Shown in pieces: positions 42,120-52,500 of a stretch of 64,000 nucleotides of DNA. The stretch lies in NCBI RefSeq assembly GCF_002890915.1, contig NZ_POUT01000006.1:212055-276054 (forward strand). The letters run 5' to 3'. Position numbers and translations under genes: made by a program. The notes under the pieces are model-generated. The model did not search any database, was not told the origin of the DNA, and saw nothing but the letters and a program-made list of their open reading frames with translations. The number at the start of each line of letters is the position of its first letter. The stretch's first letter is position 1. The stretch comes from Stutzerimonas stutzeri. Its GTDB lineage: Bacteria > Pseudomonadota > Gammaproteobacteria > Pseudomonadales > Pseudomonadaceae.

Positions 42120-42215
42120 TGGGGCAGTCCTTCGGCCTGCAATCGCCGCGGGGGCGCGCCCACAGGAGGTTCAGTGTGCACCGGCTGCTTTTTGTGGAAG
42201 GCCCCTCTGGGGCGA
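42120..42215. repeat. REPIN-like repeat, copy 2
   Basis: The left module GCAATCGCCGCGGGGGCGCG and right module TTGTGGAAGGCCCCTCTGGG face each other around a spacer GTGTGCACCGGCTGCTTTT. It differs from copy 3 at several positions, so the two are not a recent duplication of each other. Confidence 0.8.
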
Positions 42216-42223
42216 TGCTTTTT

Positions 42224-42255
42224 AGCTTCAAGCTTCAAGCTTCAAGCTTCAAGCT
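42224..42255. repeat. heptanucleotide tandem repeat (AGCTTCA)
   Basis: Four perfect AGCTTCA units occupy 42224-42251 with a partial fifth (AGCT) to 42255. They sit exactly between the two REPIN-like copies; single or partial units (GGCTTCAAGC) also follow copy 3. A tract of this kind can change length by slippage. Confidence 0.85.
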
Positions 42256-42358
42256 GGCAGTCCTTCGGCCTGCATCGCCGCGAGGGCGCGCCTACAGGGG
42301 GCAGTGTGCACCGGCTGCTTTTTGTGGGAGGCCCGACCTCGGGGCGATGCTTTTCAGG
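42256..42358. repeat. REPIN-like repeat, copy 3
   Basis: The modules GCATCGCCGCGAGGGCGCGC and TTGTGGGAGGCCCGACCTCG match copy 1 at 16690-16800 almost exactly, with the spacer GTGTGCACCGGCTGCTTTT resembling copy 2. The whole spacer 42017-42429 is filled by copies 2 and 3 and the heptamer tract; no gene is visible. Confidence 0.85.
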
Positions 42359-42429
42359 CTTCAAGCCTCCAGTGCTTCTATCGAACGGCCGTCGTGAATG
42401 GCCCGATGGAGCCGCTATCGCATGCCGGT

Positions 42430-43389
42430 TCAGTTCACCTGGCGGGTCGGCGCGCCGGCGAAGAAGGCCTTGGCGTTCTCCGTCAGCTGGCCGACGATGC
42501 GCTGGCGTGCCTCGCGGCTGCCCCAGGCGCTGTGCGGGGTGACGATCAGCCGCGGCAGGCCGGGGGCCAGCAGCGGATTGTCGTCGCGTGGCGGCTCGCT
42601 GGTCAGCACGTCGGTGGCGGCGCCGCCCAGATGGCCGCGGCGCAGGGCATCGGCCAGGGCCTGTTCGTCGACCAGGCCACCACGGGCGGCATTGACCAGG
42701 AAGGCGGTCGGCTTCATCAACTGCAGCTCCCGCGCGCCGATGAGGTTGCGGGTCTGCTCGGTCAGCGGGCAATGCAGGGTCAGCGCGTCCACCTGCGGCA
42801 GCAGTTCGTCCAGGTCCAGGCGCTCCGGCCGCGCCGGCCGGCCCGGCAGATTGCCGATCAGCACGCGCATGCCGAACGCCTCGGCCAGGCGCGCCACCGC
42901 GCTGCCCAGTTCGCCATGGCCGAGCAGGCCGAGGGTCTTGCCCTCCAGCTCGACGATGGGGAAGTCCAGCAGGCAGAACTGGCCGCTTTCCTGCCAGCGC
43001 CCCCGGGCGACGGCCGCCTGGTAGTCGGGCAGGCGGGTGGCCAGTGCCAGCAACAGCATCAGGGTGTGCTGGGCCACCGTGGCGGTGCCGTAGGCCTGGC
43101 AGTTGCAGACGACGATACCGCGCTCGCGTGCGGCCTGCAGGTCGATGTTATTGACGCCGGTGGCGGCGACTAGAATCAGTTTCAGCTCGGGGCAGGCGGC
43201 GAGGGTGTCGGCGTTCAGCGCGATCTTGTTGACGATGGCCACCTGGGCGCCGCGCAGGCGCTCGTTCACCTGTTCCGCTGTGCTCAGGGAATGGCAGACG
43301 AGTTCATCGAAGGCCGACTGCAGCGGGGCGAGGTCGAGGTCGCCCTGGTCGAGCGGGGAGAGGTCAAGGAAAACGGCGCGATTGGACAT
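42430..43389 (-). CDS. D-2-hydroxyacid dehydrogenase (hydroxypyruvate reductase type)
   Basis: A 319-residue NAD(P)-dependent 2-hydroxyacid dehydrogenase. The cofactor motif is LGLLGHGELGSAVARLAEAF, and the catalytic triad is visible as Arg in LVNAARGGLVDEQAL, Glu in DVLTSEPPRDDNPLL and His in VTPHSAWGSREARQR. It is closest in pattern to glycerate dehydrogenase / hydroxypyruvate reductase (HprA-like), but substrate cannot be fixed. The glycine-rich loop has GHGELG rather than GxGxxG with a small third position. ATG at 43389 has AAGG upstream. It is divergent from the LysE-type exporter. Confidence 0.9.
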   Translation of the reverse strand: MSNRAVFLDLSPLDQGDLDLAPLQSAFDELVCHSLSTAEQVNERLRGAQVAIVNKIALNADTLAACPELKLILVAATGVNNIDLQAARERGIVVCNCQAYGTATVAQHTLMLLLALATRLPDYQAAVARGRWQESGQFCLLDFPIVELEGKTLGLLGHGELGSAVARLAEAFGMRVLIGNLPGRPARPERLDLDELLPQVDALTLHCPLTEQTRNLIGARELQLMKPTAFLVNAARGGLVDEQALADALRRGHLGGAATDVLTSEPPRDDNPLLAPGLPRLIVTPHSAWGSREARQRIVGQLTENAKAFFAGAPTRQVN

Positions 43390-43460
43390 CAACTGTACCT
43401 TTCGATAGGGCCGGGACGGGCGGAAGATATCGCCCGGCACGCATGGCGGAGAAATCGATT

Positions 43461-44090
43461 ATGTATTGGCTGGAATTTACGACCGTGGCGCTGGTGCATC
43501 TGCTCGCGGTGGCCAGCCCGGGGCCTGATTTCGCGGTGGCGGTGCGCGAGAGCGTCACCCGGGGCCGGCGGGCGGGCAGCTGGACCGCGTTGGGTATCGG
43601 CTGCGGGATCTTCCTGCACGTCGGCTATTCACTGCTTGGCATCGGCCTGATCGTCTCGCAGTCGATTGTGCTATTCAACCTCTTCAAGTGGCTGGCGGCC
43701 GGTTATCTGCTCTACCTGGGCTGGCGCGCGCTGCGTGCACGGCCGATGACGCTGGACCTGCAGGCCGATGCGCAGGCGCCCACGCAGCATTCGGCCTGGC
43801 GCGCATTCGCCGTCGGGTTCGTCACCAACGGTCTGAATCCCAAAGCGACGCTGTTCTTCCTGTCGCTATTCACTGTGGTGATAAGCCCTCATACCCCGCT
43901 GCCGATCCAGGCCGGCTACGGCCTCTATCTGGCCTGCGCGACCACGCTGTGGTTCCTGCTGGTGGCCTGGCTGTTCAGCCGAGGCCGCGTGCGCGCTGGC
44001 TTCGCCCGCATGGGGCACTGGTTCGACCGTCTGACCGGCGCGGTACTGATCGGCCTAGGCGCGCGCCTGGCGCTGAGCGAGATCGCTTAG
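43461..44090 (+). CDS. LysE family exporter
   Basis: A 209-residue membrane protein with about six transmembrane segments. The N-terminal LysE/RhtB signature is LLAVASPGPDFAVAVRESVT, and FVTNGLNPKATLFFLSLFTV carries the conserved NPK motif. Members export amino acids or other small metabolites. Two in-frame ATGs exist; 43461 is preferred because GGAGA lies nine bases before it, while 43443 has nothing comparable. Substrate is unknown; divergence from a hydroxyacid dehydrogenase gives no firm hint. Confidence 0.88.
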   Translation: MYWLEFTTVALVHLLAVASPGPDFAVAVRESVTRGRRAGSWTALGIGCGIFLHVGYSLLGIGLIVSQSIVLFNLFKWLAAGYLLYLGWRALRARPMTLDLQADAQAPTQHSAWRAFAVGFVTNGLNPKATLFFLSLFTVVISPHTPLPIQAGYGLYLACATTLWFLLVAWLFSRGRVRAGFARMGHWFDRLTGAVLIGLGARLALSEIA

Positions 44091-44186
44091 CCGGCCGAAA
44101 CGTCCTGAAAGAAAATAATCCTTTGGGTTGATTTTGCCGGGCTCCTGACGCTCTAGAGTGGGCTTACAACTCCAAGAAAAGACAGG

Positions 44187-45878
44187 ATGCCCACCATGTT
44201 GCAGACCCGTGTGATCAAGCCGGCGGCGAACGCCTACCAGTATCCCTTGTTGATCAAACGCCTGCTGTTGTCCGGGCTGCGCTATGAGCGCAGCCGCGAG
44301 ATCGTCTACCGCGACCGGCTGCGCTACGACTACCGCACCCTCAACCAGCGCATCGCGCGGCTGGCCAACGTGCTGACCGAGGCCGGCGTCAGGCCGGGCG
44401 ATACCGTGGCGGTGATGGACTGGGACAGCCACCGCTATCTCGAATGCATGTTCGCCATCCCGATGATCGGCGCGGTGGTGCACACCATCAACGTGCGCCT
44501 GTCGCCGGAACAGATCCTCTACACCATGAACCACGCCGAGGACCGATTCGTGCTGGTCAACAGCGAATTCGTGCCGCTGTACCAGGCGATCGCCGGGCAA
44601 CTGAGCACCGTGCAGAAGACGCTGCTGCTCACCGATGGCGACGAACAGGAAGCCGGCCTGCCGGACTGCATTGGCGAATACGAGCGCCTGCTCGCCGCTG
44701 CCGAGCCGAGCTACGATTTCCCCGACTTCGACGAGGACTCGGTCGCGACCACCTTCTACACCACCGGCACCACCGGCAATCCCAAGGGCGTCTATTTCAC
44801 CCATCGCCAGCTGGTGCTGCATACCCTGGCCGCCGCAGTCACCGTCAGCGCGCGGGAGAACCCGCGGCTGATGGGTTCGGGCGATGTCTACATGCCGATC
44901 ACGCCGATGTTCCACGTGCATGCCTGGGGGCTGCCGTACGTGGCCACCATGCTCGGCCTGAAGCAGGTCTATCCGGGGCGCTACGATCCGGAGTTCCTCA
45001 TCGAGCTGTGGCGCCGCGAGCAGGTGACCTTCTCCCATTGCGTGCCGACCATCGTGCAGATGCTGCTCAACGCCAAGGCGGCGCAGGGTACGGATTTCAA
45101 CGGCTGGAAGATCACCATCGGCGGCAGCGCGCTGACCCGTGGGCTCTACGATACCGCCCGGGCGCGCGGGATGGAGCTGATCGCCGCCTACGGCATGTCC
45201 GAGACCTGCCCGCTGATTTCCGGTGCGCACATCAACGACGAGCTGCTCGTCGCCGACGAGGAAACCCGCAGCAGCTACCGGCTCAAGGCCGGGGTGCCGG
45301 TGGTGCTGGTGGACGCGGCGATCCAGGCGCCGGACGGCAGCTTCCTTCCGGCCGACGGCGCGTCGCAGGGCGAGTTGGTCCTGCGTGCGCCCTGGCTGAC
45401 CCAGGGCTACTGCAACGAGCCGGAAAAGAGTGAAGAACTCTGGGCCGATGGCTGGCTGCACACCGGCGACGTGGCGGTCATCGACGAGATGAGCAACATC
45501 GAGATTCGCGACCGGATCAAGGACGTGATCAAGACCGGCGGCGAGTGGTTGTCGTCGCTGGAGCTGGAAGGGCTGATCAGCCGCCACCAGGCCGTGCGCG
45601 ACGTGGCCGTGGTCGGGGTGCCGGACGCGCGCTGGGGCGAGCGACCGTTCGCCCTGCTGGTGCTCGCCGAGGGCCAGCGGCTCGATGCGCGCGGGCTGCG
45701 GGATTTCCTCGAACCCGCGGTGGCCGAAGGGCAGATCAACAAATGGGCGATCCCGCAGCAGGTCGCCGTGGTCCAGGAGATTCCCAAGACCAGTGTCGGC
45801 AAGCTGGACAAGAAACGCATCCGCGTGGAAATCGCCCGCTGGCTGGAAGAGGGCAACGATGCGATCTCCGCACTCTGA
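44187..45878 (+). CDS. medium/long-chain fatty acid:CoA ligase (AMP-forming)
   Basis: A 563-residue acyl-adenylate-forming enzyme that activates a carboxylic acid with ATP and transfers it to CoA. Motifs are YTTGTTGNPKGVYFTHRQLV (P-loop A3), YGMSETCPLISGAHIND (A5), WLHTGDVAVIDEMSNIEIRD (A7/A8) and the A10 lysine in KTSVGKLDKKRI. Layout and sequences such as TPMFHVHAWGLPYV resemble the AlkK-type medium-chain acyl-CoA ligases of pseudomonads. It is a single gene with a possible promoter at about 44128-44156 (TTGATT and a TAGAGT-like -10). Confidence 0.92.
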   Translation: MPTMLQTRVIKPAANAYQYPLLIKRLLLSGLRYERSREIVYRDRLRYDYRTLNQRIARLANVLTEAGVRPGDTVAVMDWDSHRYLECMFAIPMIGAVVHTINVRLSPEQILYTMNHAEDRFVLVNSEFVPLYQAIAGQLSTVQKTLLLTDGDEQEAGLPDCIGEYERLLAAAEPSYDFPDFDEDSVATTFYTTGTTGNPKGVYFTHRQLVLHTLAAAVTVSARENPRLMGSGDVYMPITPMFHVHAWGLPYVATMLGLKQVYPGRYDPEFLIELWRREQVTFSHCVPTIVQMLLNAKAAQGTDFNGWKITIGGSALTRGLYDTARARGMELIAAYGMSETCPLISGAHINDELLVADEETRSSYRLKAGVPVVLVDAAIQAPDGSFLPADGASQGELVLRAPWLTQGYCNEPEKSEELWADGWLHTGDVAVIDEMSNIEIRDRIKDVIKTGGEWLSSLELEGLISRHQAVRDVAVVGVPDARWGERPFALLVLAEGQRLDARGLRDFLEPAVAEGQINKWAIPQQVAVVQEIPKTSVGKLDKKRIRVEIARWLEEGNDAISAL

Positions 45879-45886
45879 GACCGGGC

Positions 45887-47944
45887 TCAGCTAGCCTCGA
45901 GCATGGCCTGCACCTTGTCCTCCAGCGCCTGGATGCTGAACGGCTTCACCAGCACTTCGTAATCCAGGTGCAGGCCGCTGCGCTCGAGCACCGTTTCCTC
46001 GGCATAGCCGGTGATGAACAGCACCTTCAAGCCCGGGCGTGCCAGGCGCGCGAGATCGGCGAGCTGGCGGCCATTCATGCCACCGGCCAGGCCGATATCG
46101 GAAATCAGCAGATCGACCTCGCCTGCCTCGCCCAGCTGTTTCAGGGCGCTGGCGCCACAGGCGGCGGCGAGGACCTGGTGGCCGAGCTCCTGCATGACCT
46201 CCACCACGAGCATGCGTACATTGTCCTCGTCGTCGACCACCAGCACCGTGCGACCTTCCTGCCGTTCCGGTATGCAAGGGCTCTTGTCCTTGACGCTCGA
46301 TGGGCGGGGCTCGCCGAAATGGCGGGGCAGGAACAACCTGGCCGTGGTCCCGGCGGGGCTGCTTTCGATATGCACGCCGCCACCGGACTGCTTGGCGAAA
46401 CCGTAGACCATCGACAGGCCGAGGCCGGTGCCTTCGCCCAGCGGCTTGGTGGTGAAGAACGGGTCGAAGACATAGCTGAGCTTTTCCGGAGCGATGCCGC
46501 TGCCGGTGTCGCTGACGCTCAGCGTCACGTAATCGCCGGGGGTCAGGCCGAAACGGCTGGCTGCGTGCCGGTCGAGGCTTTCGTTGCGGGTCGTCAGGGT
46601 CAGGCAGCCGCCATCGGGCATCGCGTCGCGTGCATTGAGGGTGAGGTTGAGCAGGGCGTTTTCCAGCTGGTTGGCATCGCAGAGCGTCAGCCAGAGGTGT
46701 GCTTCGTGCTCGTTGCGGAACTCGATCAGCGGGCCGGTGGTGCGTTGCAGCAGCTCCATCATCCCGCCCACCAGGGCATTGACATCGGTGGCACTGGGGT
46801 CGAGGGTCTGCTGGCGGGCGAACGCCAGTAGCCGATGGGTCAATGCGGTGGCGCGGCTGGCGGAGCCGAGCGCAGCCTCGACATAGCGTGCGAGTTCGCC
46901 GGTCCGGCCCTGCTGCACCCGCAGCTCGATCAGCTCCAGCGAGCCGATGATGCCCGCCAGCAGGTTGTTGAAGTCGTGCGCCAGGCCGCCGGTGAGCTGG
47001 CCGACGGCTTCCATCTTCTGCGACTGGCGTAGCGCCGCCTCGGCCGAGGCCCGTGCGGCCACCTCCTCGTTGACGCGCTGTTCCAGGGTCTCGTTGAGGC
47101 GATGCAGGGCCTGCTCGGTGCGCTTGTGGCCGGTGATGTCCAGGCAGGCGCCGACCAGGTAAGGCTGCCTGCCGTCGGTGTCATGACCGGTCTGCGCCTT
47201 GACGAACAGCCAGCGCAGGCCGGTTCTGGAAAGCTGCACGCGAAACTGCATCTCGAAGTCTTCGCCAAGCCTGGCGCAACGTTCGCATTGCGCGACGATG
47301 CCCGGGCGGTCGTCGCGATGGACCCGCTGCAGCAGCGCATCCAGGCTCAGGTTGCCTTGCGGCAGGCCGACCAGACGCTGCATGGCCACGTCCATGTCCA
47401 GCCGGTTGCTGGCCAGGTCCCAGTAGAAGGTGCCGGTGCCGGACGCGAGCAGTGCCGCATTCAGCCGCTCGTCGCTCTGCCGCAGGCGGTTGCGCGTGCG
47501 TTCCTGGCTCTGCAGCAGCTGGGTCACGTCCTCGGCACGGTGGATGATGTAGCGCACCTTGCCGTCCGGACCGAACACCGGTGCGTTGATCACGTCCCAG
47601 TAATGCTCGGCGAAGCCGCCCCCGTCCTCGTCGGACCGTTGCAGCGAATAGCGCACGTTGCTCATGCGCTGGGTGCGACCGCTGGCGATGACCTGCTCCA
47701 GCGAGGCGCGCAGTGCCGCGACGCCCTGGGCATCGGGGTTGGATGGATCGTCGGTGTAGACCTCGAACAGGCGCTTGCCGATGATCTCCTCGCGGCGGGT
47801 CATGGTGACGCGCAGGCGCTCCTCGCTGACAGCGACCATGGTGTAGGCTTGATCCGCCGTCACGACCAGGTAGATGCCTGGCAGCGCATCGATGATTGCC
47901 TGCAGATCTCGAGTGACGATGATTCGTTCTCCCGTGCGGTTCAT
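45887..47944 (-). CDS. PAS-domain hybrid sensor histidine kinase / response regulator
   Basis: A 685-residue cytoplasmic kinase without membrane segments. Two PAS-type domains occupy about residues 8-145 and 155-275 (the second ends LVGACLDITGHKRTEQAL). A coiled coil leads to the HisKA region with phospho-acceptor His323 in LTGGLAHDFNNLLAG. The ATPase domain has NLTLNARDAM and the G boxes SDTGSGIAPEKL and GEGTGLGLSMVYG. A C-terminal receiver (about 565-683) has its aspartate at about 616 in LISDIGLAGGMNG. The H-box type matches kinases of the HDxNN group that act on attached or separate receivers. No partner regulator gene is adjacent. Confidence 0.93.
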   Translation of the reverse strand: MNRTGERIIVTRDLQAIIDALPGIYLVVTADQAYTMVAVSEERLRVTMTRREEIIGKRLFEVYTDDPSNPDAQGVAALRASLEQVIASGRTQRMSNVRYSLQRSDEDGGGFAEHYWDVINAPVFGPDGKVRYIIHRAEDVTQLLQSQERTRNRLRQSDERLNAALLASGTGTFYWDLASNRLDMDVAMQRLVGLPQGNLSLDALLQRVHRDDRPGIVAQCERCARLGEDFEMQFRVQLSRTGLRWLFVKAQTGHDTDGRQPYLVGACLDITGHKRTEQALHRLNETLEQRVNEEVAARASAEAALRQSQKMEAVGQLTGGLAHDFNNLLAGIIGSLELIELRVQQGRTGELARYVEAALGSASRATALTHRLLAFARQQTLDPSATDVNALVGGMMELLQRTTGPLIEFRNEHEAHLWLTLCDANQLENALLNLTLNARDAMPDGGCLTLTTRNESLDRHAASRFGLTPGDYVTLSVSDTGSGIAPEKLSYVFDPFFTTKPLGEGTGLGLSMVYGFAKQSGGGVHIESSPAGTTARLFLPRHFGEPRPSSVKDKSPCIPERQEGRTVLVVDDEDNVRMLVVEVMQELGHQVLAAACGASALKQLGEAGEVDLLISDIGLAGGMNGRQLADLARLARPGLKVLFITGYAEETVLERSGLHLDYEVLVKPFSIQALEDKVQAMLEAS

Positions 47945-47998
47945 GTTGGTTCAGCCCAGCCCTTGGCCGCTGAAATTATCATTTTCGAGGAGCCCGTC

Positions 47999-48643
47999 TT
48001 GGAGCCGTCCATCCCGCCCCTGATACGCGAAACCTTTCCCGTCGGGCCCCTGCAGTGCAACTGCACCATCATCGGCGATCCGTTGACCCGCAAGGCCATT
48101 GTGGTCGACCCGGGCGGCGATCACGAACGGATTCTCGCCCGCCTGGAGGCCCTGGGGTTGCAGGTGGTCAGCATCATCCACACCCATGCCCATCTCGATC
48201 ACTTCCTCGCCTCGGGGCAGATGAAGGAGAAGACCGGCGCCACGCTGCACCTGCACAAGGACGATCAATTCCTCTGGGACAACCTGGAGATGCAGTGCCG
48301 GCTGTTCGGCGTGCCCTATACGCCCGTGCCGGCCCCGGACCAGTGGCTGGCCGACGACGAGGCGCTGGCCTGCGGTTGCGGTGTGGCGCTGCACACGCCC
48401 GGACATACGCCCGGCTCGATGAGCTTCTGGTTCCCCGCGGCCAGGCTGCTGATTGCCGGCGATACCCTGTTTCGCCGGGGCATCGGTCGCACCGACCTGT
48501 GGGGCGGCGACTACGCCAGCATCGAGCGCTCGATCAAGCAGCGCCTGTACTGCCTGGACGAGGACGCCACGGTGGTGACCGGCCATGGCCCGGACACGCG
48601 CCTCGGCGACGAGATGCGGGAAAATCCGTTTGTCCGCGCCTGA
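47999..48643 (+). CDS. MBL fold metallo-hydrolase (glyoxalase II-like)
   Basis: A 214-residue metallo-beta-lactamase-fold enzyme. Metal ligands are in IIHTHAHLDHFLASG (HxHxDH), LHTPGHTPGSMSFWF, LIAGDTLFRRGIGRTDLWGG and VVTGHGPDTRLG, matching the group of YcbL-like type II glyoxalase relatives. No ATG is available in frame; TTG at 47999 (reading LEPSIPPLIRETFPVGPLQC) has GAGGAG six bases upstream and is chosen. It is divergent from the hybrid kinase gene. A hydroxyacylglutathione or similar thioester substrate is plausible. Confidence 0.9.
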   Translation: MEPSIPPLIRETFPVGPLQCNCTIIGDPLTRKAIVVDPGGDHERILARLEALGLQVVSIIHTHAHLDHFLASGQMKEKTGATLHLHKDDQFLWDNLEMQCRLFGVPYTPVPAPDQWLADDEALACGCGVALHTPGHTPGSMSFWFPAARLLIAGDTLFRRGIGRTDLWGGDYASIERSIKQRLYCLDEDATVVTGHGPDTRLGDEMRENPFVRA

Positions 48644-48762
48644 TGGTTCTGTCGTTTCGTTCCCATTCTTTGCCATGGCCGATGGTAACCTAGCGGCGTT
48701 TTTCAGGTCCGTGTTCGCAAGGACGGTGGCCGCTGATAACTGACGAGATGAAGGAAGTACTT

Positions 48763-49416
48763 ATGAAAATGCTGAACTTGACCGCCTTGGCCGCGGGTGT
48801 CGCCCTGCTGGTCGGTTGCACCACCAACCCCTACACCGGCGAGCAGCAGGCCGGCAAGGCAGGGGTCTACGGTGGCATCGGTGCGGTCAGTGGCGCAGTC
48901 ATCGGCGCTGCGACCTCGAGCAAGAAGGACCGGGCCAAGGGCGCGCTGATCGGCGCGGCCGTCGGTGGCGCGGCCGGCGGTGGCTACGGCTACTACGTCG
49001 ACACCCAGGAAGCCAAGCTGCGTCAGACCCTGCAGGGCACGGGCGTTCAGGTACAGCGCAATGGCGACAACCTGACCCTGATCATGCCGGGCAACATCAC
49101 CTTCGCCAGCAACTCGGCGGATATCTCCAGCAGCTTCTACCCGACGTTGAATTCGCTGGTGCAGGTGTTCAAGGAGTTCAACAAGAACGGCGTCGACATC
49201 GTCGGCCACACCGACAGCACCGGTTCGCTGCAGCTGAACCAGGATCTGTCCAACCGTCGCGCCCAGAGCGTCGCCTCCTACCTGGTCTCGAACGGCGTGG
49301 CCGCCTCGCGCATCTCCTCCTACGGTGCCGGCCCCAGCCAGCCGATCGCCAGCAACGACACGGCTGCCGGCCGTGCCCAGAACCGCCGCGTAGAGATCAA
49401 TCTGCGGCCGCTGTAA
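48763..49416 (+). CDS. OmpA family lipoprotein (YiaD-like)
   Basis: A 217-residue lipoprotein with signal peptide MKMLNLTALAAGVALLVGC (Cys at about 19), then a glycine-zipper segment (GGIGAVSGAVIGAATSS and GALIGAAVGGAAGGGYGYYV) and a C-terminal OmpA-like peptidoglycan-binding domain with DIVGHTDSTGSLQLNQDLSN and the NRRVEINLRP end. This layout matches YiaD. It probably links the outer membrane to the cell wall. The start at 48763 has GGAAG nearby; an ATG 15 bases upstream is weaker because it precedes the signal peptide. Confidence 0.92.
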   Translation: MKMLNLTALAAGVALLVGCTTNPYTGEQQAGKAGVYGGIGAVSGAVIGAATSSKKDRAKGALIGAAVGGAAGGGYGYYVDTQEAKLRQTLQGTGVQVQRNGDNLTLIMPGNITFASNSADISSSFYPTLNSLVQVFKEFNKNGVDIVGHTDSTGSLQLNQDLSNRRAQSVASYLVSNGVAASRISSYGAGPSQPIASNDTAAGRAQNRRVEINLRPL

Positions 49417-49430
49417 GCGCTTTCATAGCG

Positions 49431-49454
49431 AGCGGAGCTGCAATGGCTCCGCTT
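49431..49454 (+). terminator. hairpin after the OmpA-family gene
   Basis: AGCGGAGC and GCTCCGCT form an eight-pair stem around TGCAATG, 15 bases after the stop. The T run is very short, so it may act as a weak terminator or an mRNA 3' end stabiliser. Confidence 0.5.
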
Positions 49455-49567
49455 GCGTCGTGATTTCGACGTCATGCATCCGTTGTCGCTGTGCTGTAAT
49501 TGAACCTCTCTGCGCTTCGCGAATCTGAAATTCGATAGCACGCCAGTAGTGGCACAGAGGAGGTTGA

Positions 49568-52500
49568 ATGGATGATCGTCCCGCTCTCCATTCCCGCAGG
49601 CCCTGGCTGCCATTGCTGGTCGCACTGGCCTTGATGGCGGGGTTGGGAGGATGGATAGGCTGGCAGTGGCACGTTCAGGAAGTGCGCAGCAAGGTCGAGC
49701 AGGAGCAGCGCTTCACCTTCGCCGTCGATGATATCGAGCACACCCTTCGCGAACGGATGCGCGCCTACGAGATGGTGCTGCGCGGCCTTGCCGGACTGGT
49801 GGCGGGCAACGACGACGTGCAGGTGGAGGATTGGACCAGGGCCACGGACCAGCTGCAGCTGCAGGACTTCTATCCGGGTATCCAGGGTGTCGCACTGGCG
49901 CGCCATGCCACCTCCGCGACCCTGCCGACGATGATCGAGCGAATCCGCCGTTCCGGCCGTGAACGCTTTCGCATGTACCCCCCGGGCGACCGCGACGAAT
50001 ATGTCTTCGTCGATTACATCCATCCGACCGACTGGCGCAACCGCCGGGTGCTGGGCTTCGACCTGTTCAGCGAGGAAACCCGTCGCGAAGCGATCATCAG
50101 CGCGCGCAACAGCGGCAATCCGGTGCTGACCGGGCCGTTGCGGCTCAAGCAGGAGACCGAGCAGAACATCCAGGCCGGCGTCTTGCTGTTCCTGCCGCTC
50201 TATGCCCCGGCGGCACCGGTGACCACCGAGGAGGAGCGCCAGCGCGCCTTCGCCGGCACGCTGCACGGCGCCTTCCGCCTGACCGACCTGATGGAGGGCA
50301 TTCTCGGCTCGCGCAGCCGGATGTTGCAGTTGCAATTGTTCGATGCCGCCAGCCCCGACTCGCCATTGTTGATGGGGCGCGCGCCGATCAGTGCCGATGC
50401 CGCCTTCCAGCGGGTGCGCAACATCTACATGTACGGCCGCAGCTGGCAGCTGCAGGTAGCCAGTACGCCCGAGTACGAGGCGATCCTGCGCGACAACAGC
50501 CGCGCTTTCAGCCTGGTGGCGGCGCTGACCGCCGCGGTGCTGTTCTCCCTGCTGGTGGGCGGCTATCTCTATCTGCGCGAACGTGCCCTGCGCAGCAGCC
50601 AGGCGCTCAGCCTGCAGTTGCAGGAGCGCGAGGCGCGCTTCCGCCAGTTGATCGAGCAACTGCCGGTGGCCACCTTGTTGTGCAACGCCGGCGGGCGCAT
50701 CGAACTGGCCAACCAGCGTGCCGGCCAACTGCTCGCCAGCAGCACCGAGCTGCTGGCCGGCGAACGGGTCAGTCGCTACGTGCCGGGCGTGCTCGGCGAG
50801 CAGACCCTGCAGCAGTTGCGCGAGACCAGCCAGCTGGAACTCCAGGCGCAGCGCGAGGACGGCCGGCCGATCCCGGTCGCCGCCAGCCTGACCAGCTTCA
50901 AGCATGACGCGGCGCTGTACTACGTGCTCAACCTGCTCGACCTGCAGCCGCGCAAGCGCGACGAAGAGCGCTTTCGCAATGTCGTCGAGGCCTCGCCCAA
51001 TGCCTTCGTGCTGGTCGATGTCGAAGGCCGCATGGTCATGGTCAATCGCCAGACCGAACTGCTGTTCGGCTACAGCCGCGAGGAACTGCTCGGCCAGCCG
51101 GTGGAGCTGCTGCTGCCCGAGGCGATGCGCGAAGCGCACCGCGAGTTGCGCCAGGGCTATATCGAGCACCCGGAGCCGCGGCGCATGGGCGGCAATCGTG
51201 AACTCTTCGGCCGCCACCGCGATGGCCGGGCGCTGCCGGTGGAGATCGGGCTGTCGCCGTTGCGCAGCGGTGACGAGCAGCTGGTCCAGGCGGTGATCAT
51301 CGATATCAGCCATCGCAAGGAGGCCGAGCGCCGCCTGCGCGATCAGGCGGACCAGCTGGCAATGGCCAACCGCTACAAGTCGGAATTCCTCGCCAACATG
51401 TCCCATGAGCTGCGCACGCCGCTCAACAGCATCCTGATCCTCAGCGACCAGTTGCGGCAGAACGGTACCGGCAACCTCAGCGACAAGCAGGTGCGCCATG
51501 CCGACATCATCCACCATGCCGGGCACGAGCTGTTGCAGCTGATCAACGACGTTCTGGACCTCGCCAAGATCGAGGCCGGGCGCATGCAGCTCAAGCTGGA
51601 GCCATTGAACCTGGTGGCGCTGCTGGCCGAGCTCGAGGATGCGCTCGGCCCCATGGCCGAGCAGAAGGGCTTGAGCCTGAAGATAAGCATCGAACCGGGG
51701 GTGCCGGCGACGCTGGACTCCGACCGCGCGCGCCTGCAGCAGATTCTCCGGAACCTGCTGACCAATGCACTGAAATTCACCGAGCGGGGCGGGGTCGAGC
51801 TGTCGGCCCGCTGCCTGCCCGATGGCGAGGGCGAGGCCTGCCGGACCTTGCAGCTCCAGGTACGCGACAGCGGCATCGGCATCGCCCGTGACCAGCAGGA
51901 GCGGATATTCCAGGCGTTCCAGCAGATCGACGGCTCCATCAGCCGGCAATATGGCGGCACCGGTCTCGGCCTGGCGATCACCCGCCAGCTCGCCGAGGTC
52001 CTGGGCGGCCAGGTCACCGTGGACAGCGATCCGGGGCGCGGGTCGATCTTCACCGTCGAGCTGCCCATCGCGGCGACGGCGGCGGTCGCGGTAGCGCCGC
52101 AATTGAACGGCCCCAAGCCGGGCCTGCTGATCGTCCAGGACGATGCCGGGTTCGCCGCGAGGATCGCCGAAGTGGGGCAGCAGCACGGCTTCGCCAGCGT
52201 GATCCGCGACACCGGCGAGCAGGCGCTCGAAGCCCTGCAGCACGAACGCTTCGCCGCGGTGATACTCGACATCCTGCTGCCCGACATCAGCGGCTGGCAG
52301 GTCTATCGCGAGCTGCGCGCCGCCAACCAGGGCACGCCGGTGATCATCATTTCCTGCGTGCCGCAGCCCCACGACTGGCACGACGAGCATGCGCGCTACC
52401 TGCTCAAGCCGGTGGCGCAGTCGGAGCTGGAACTTCTCTTCATCGAACTGGCGCGCCATGAGCACCGCGCGCCATTGCTCGAGCAGGAAGGGGAGGCGCG

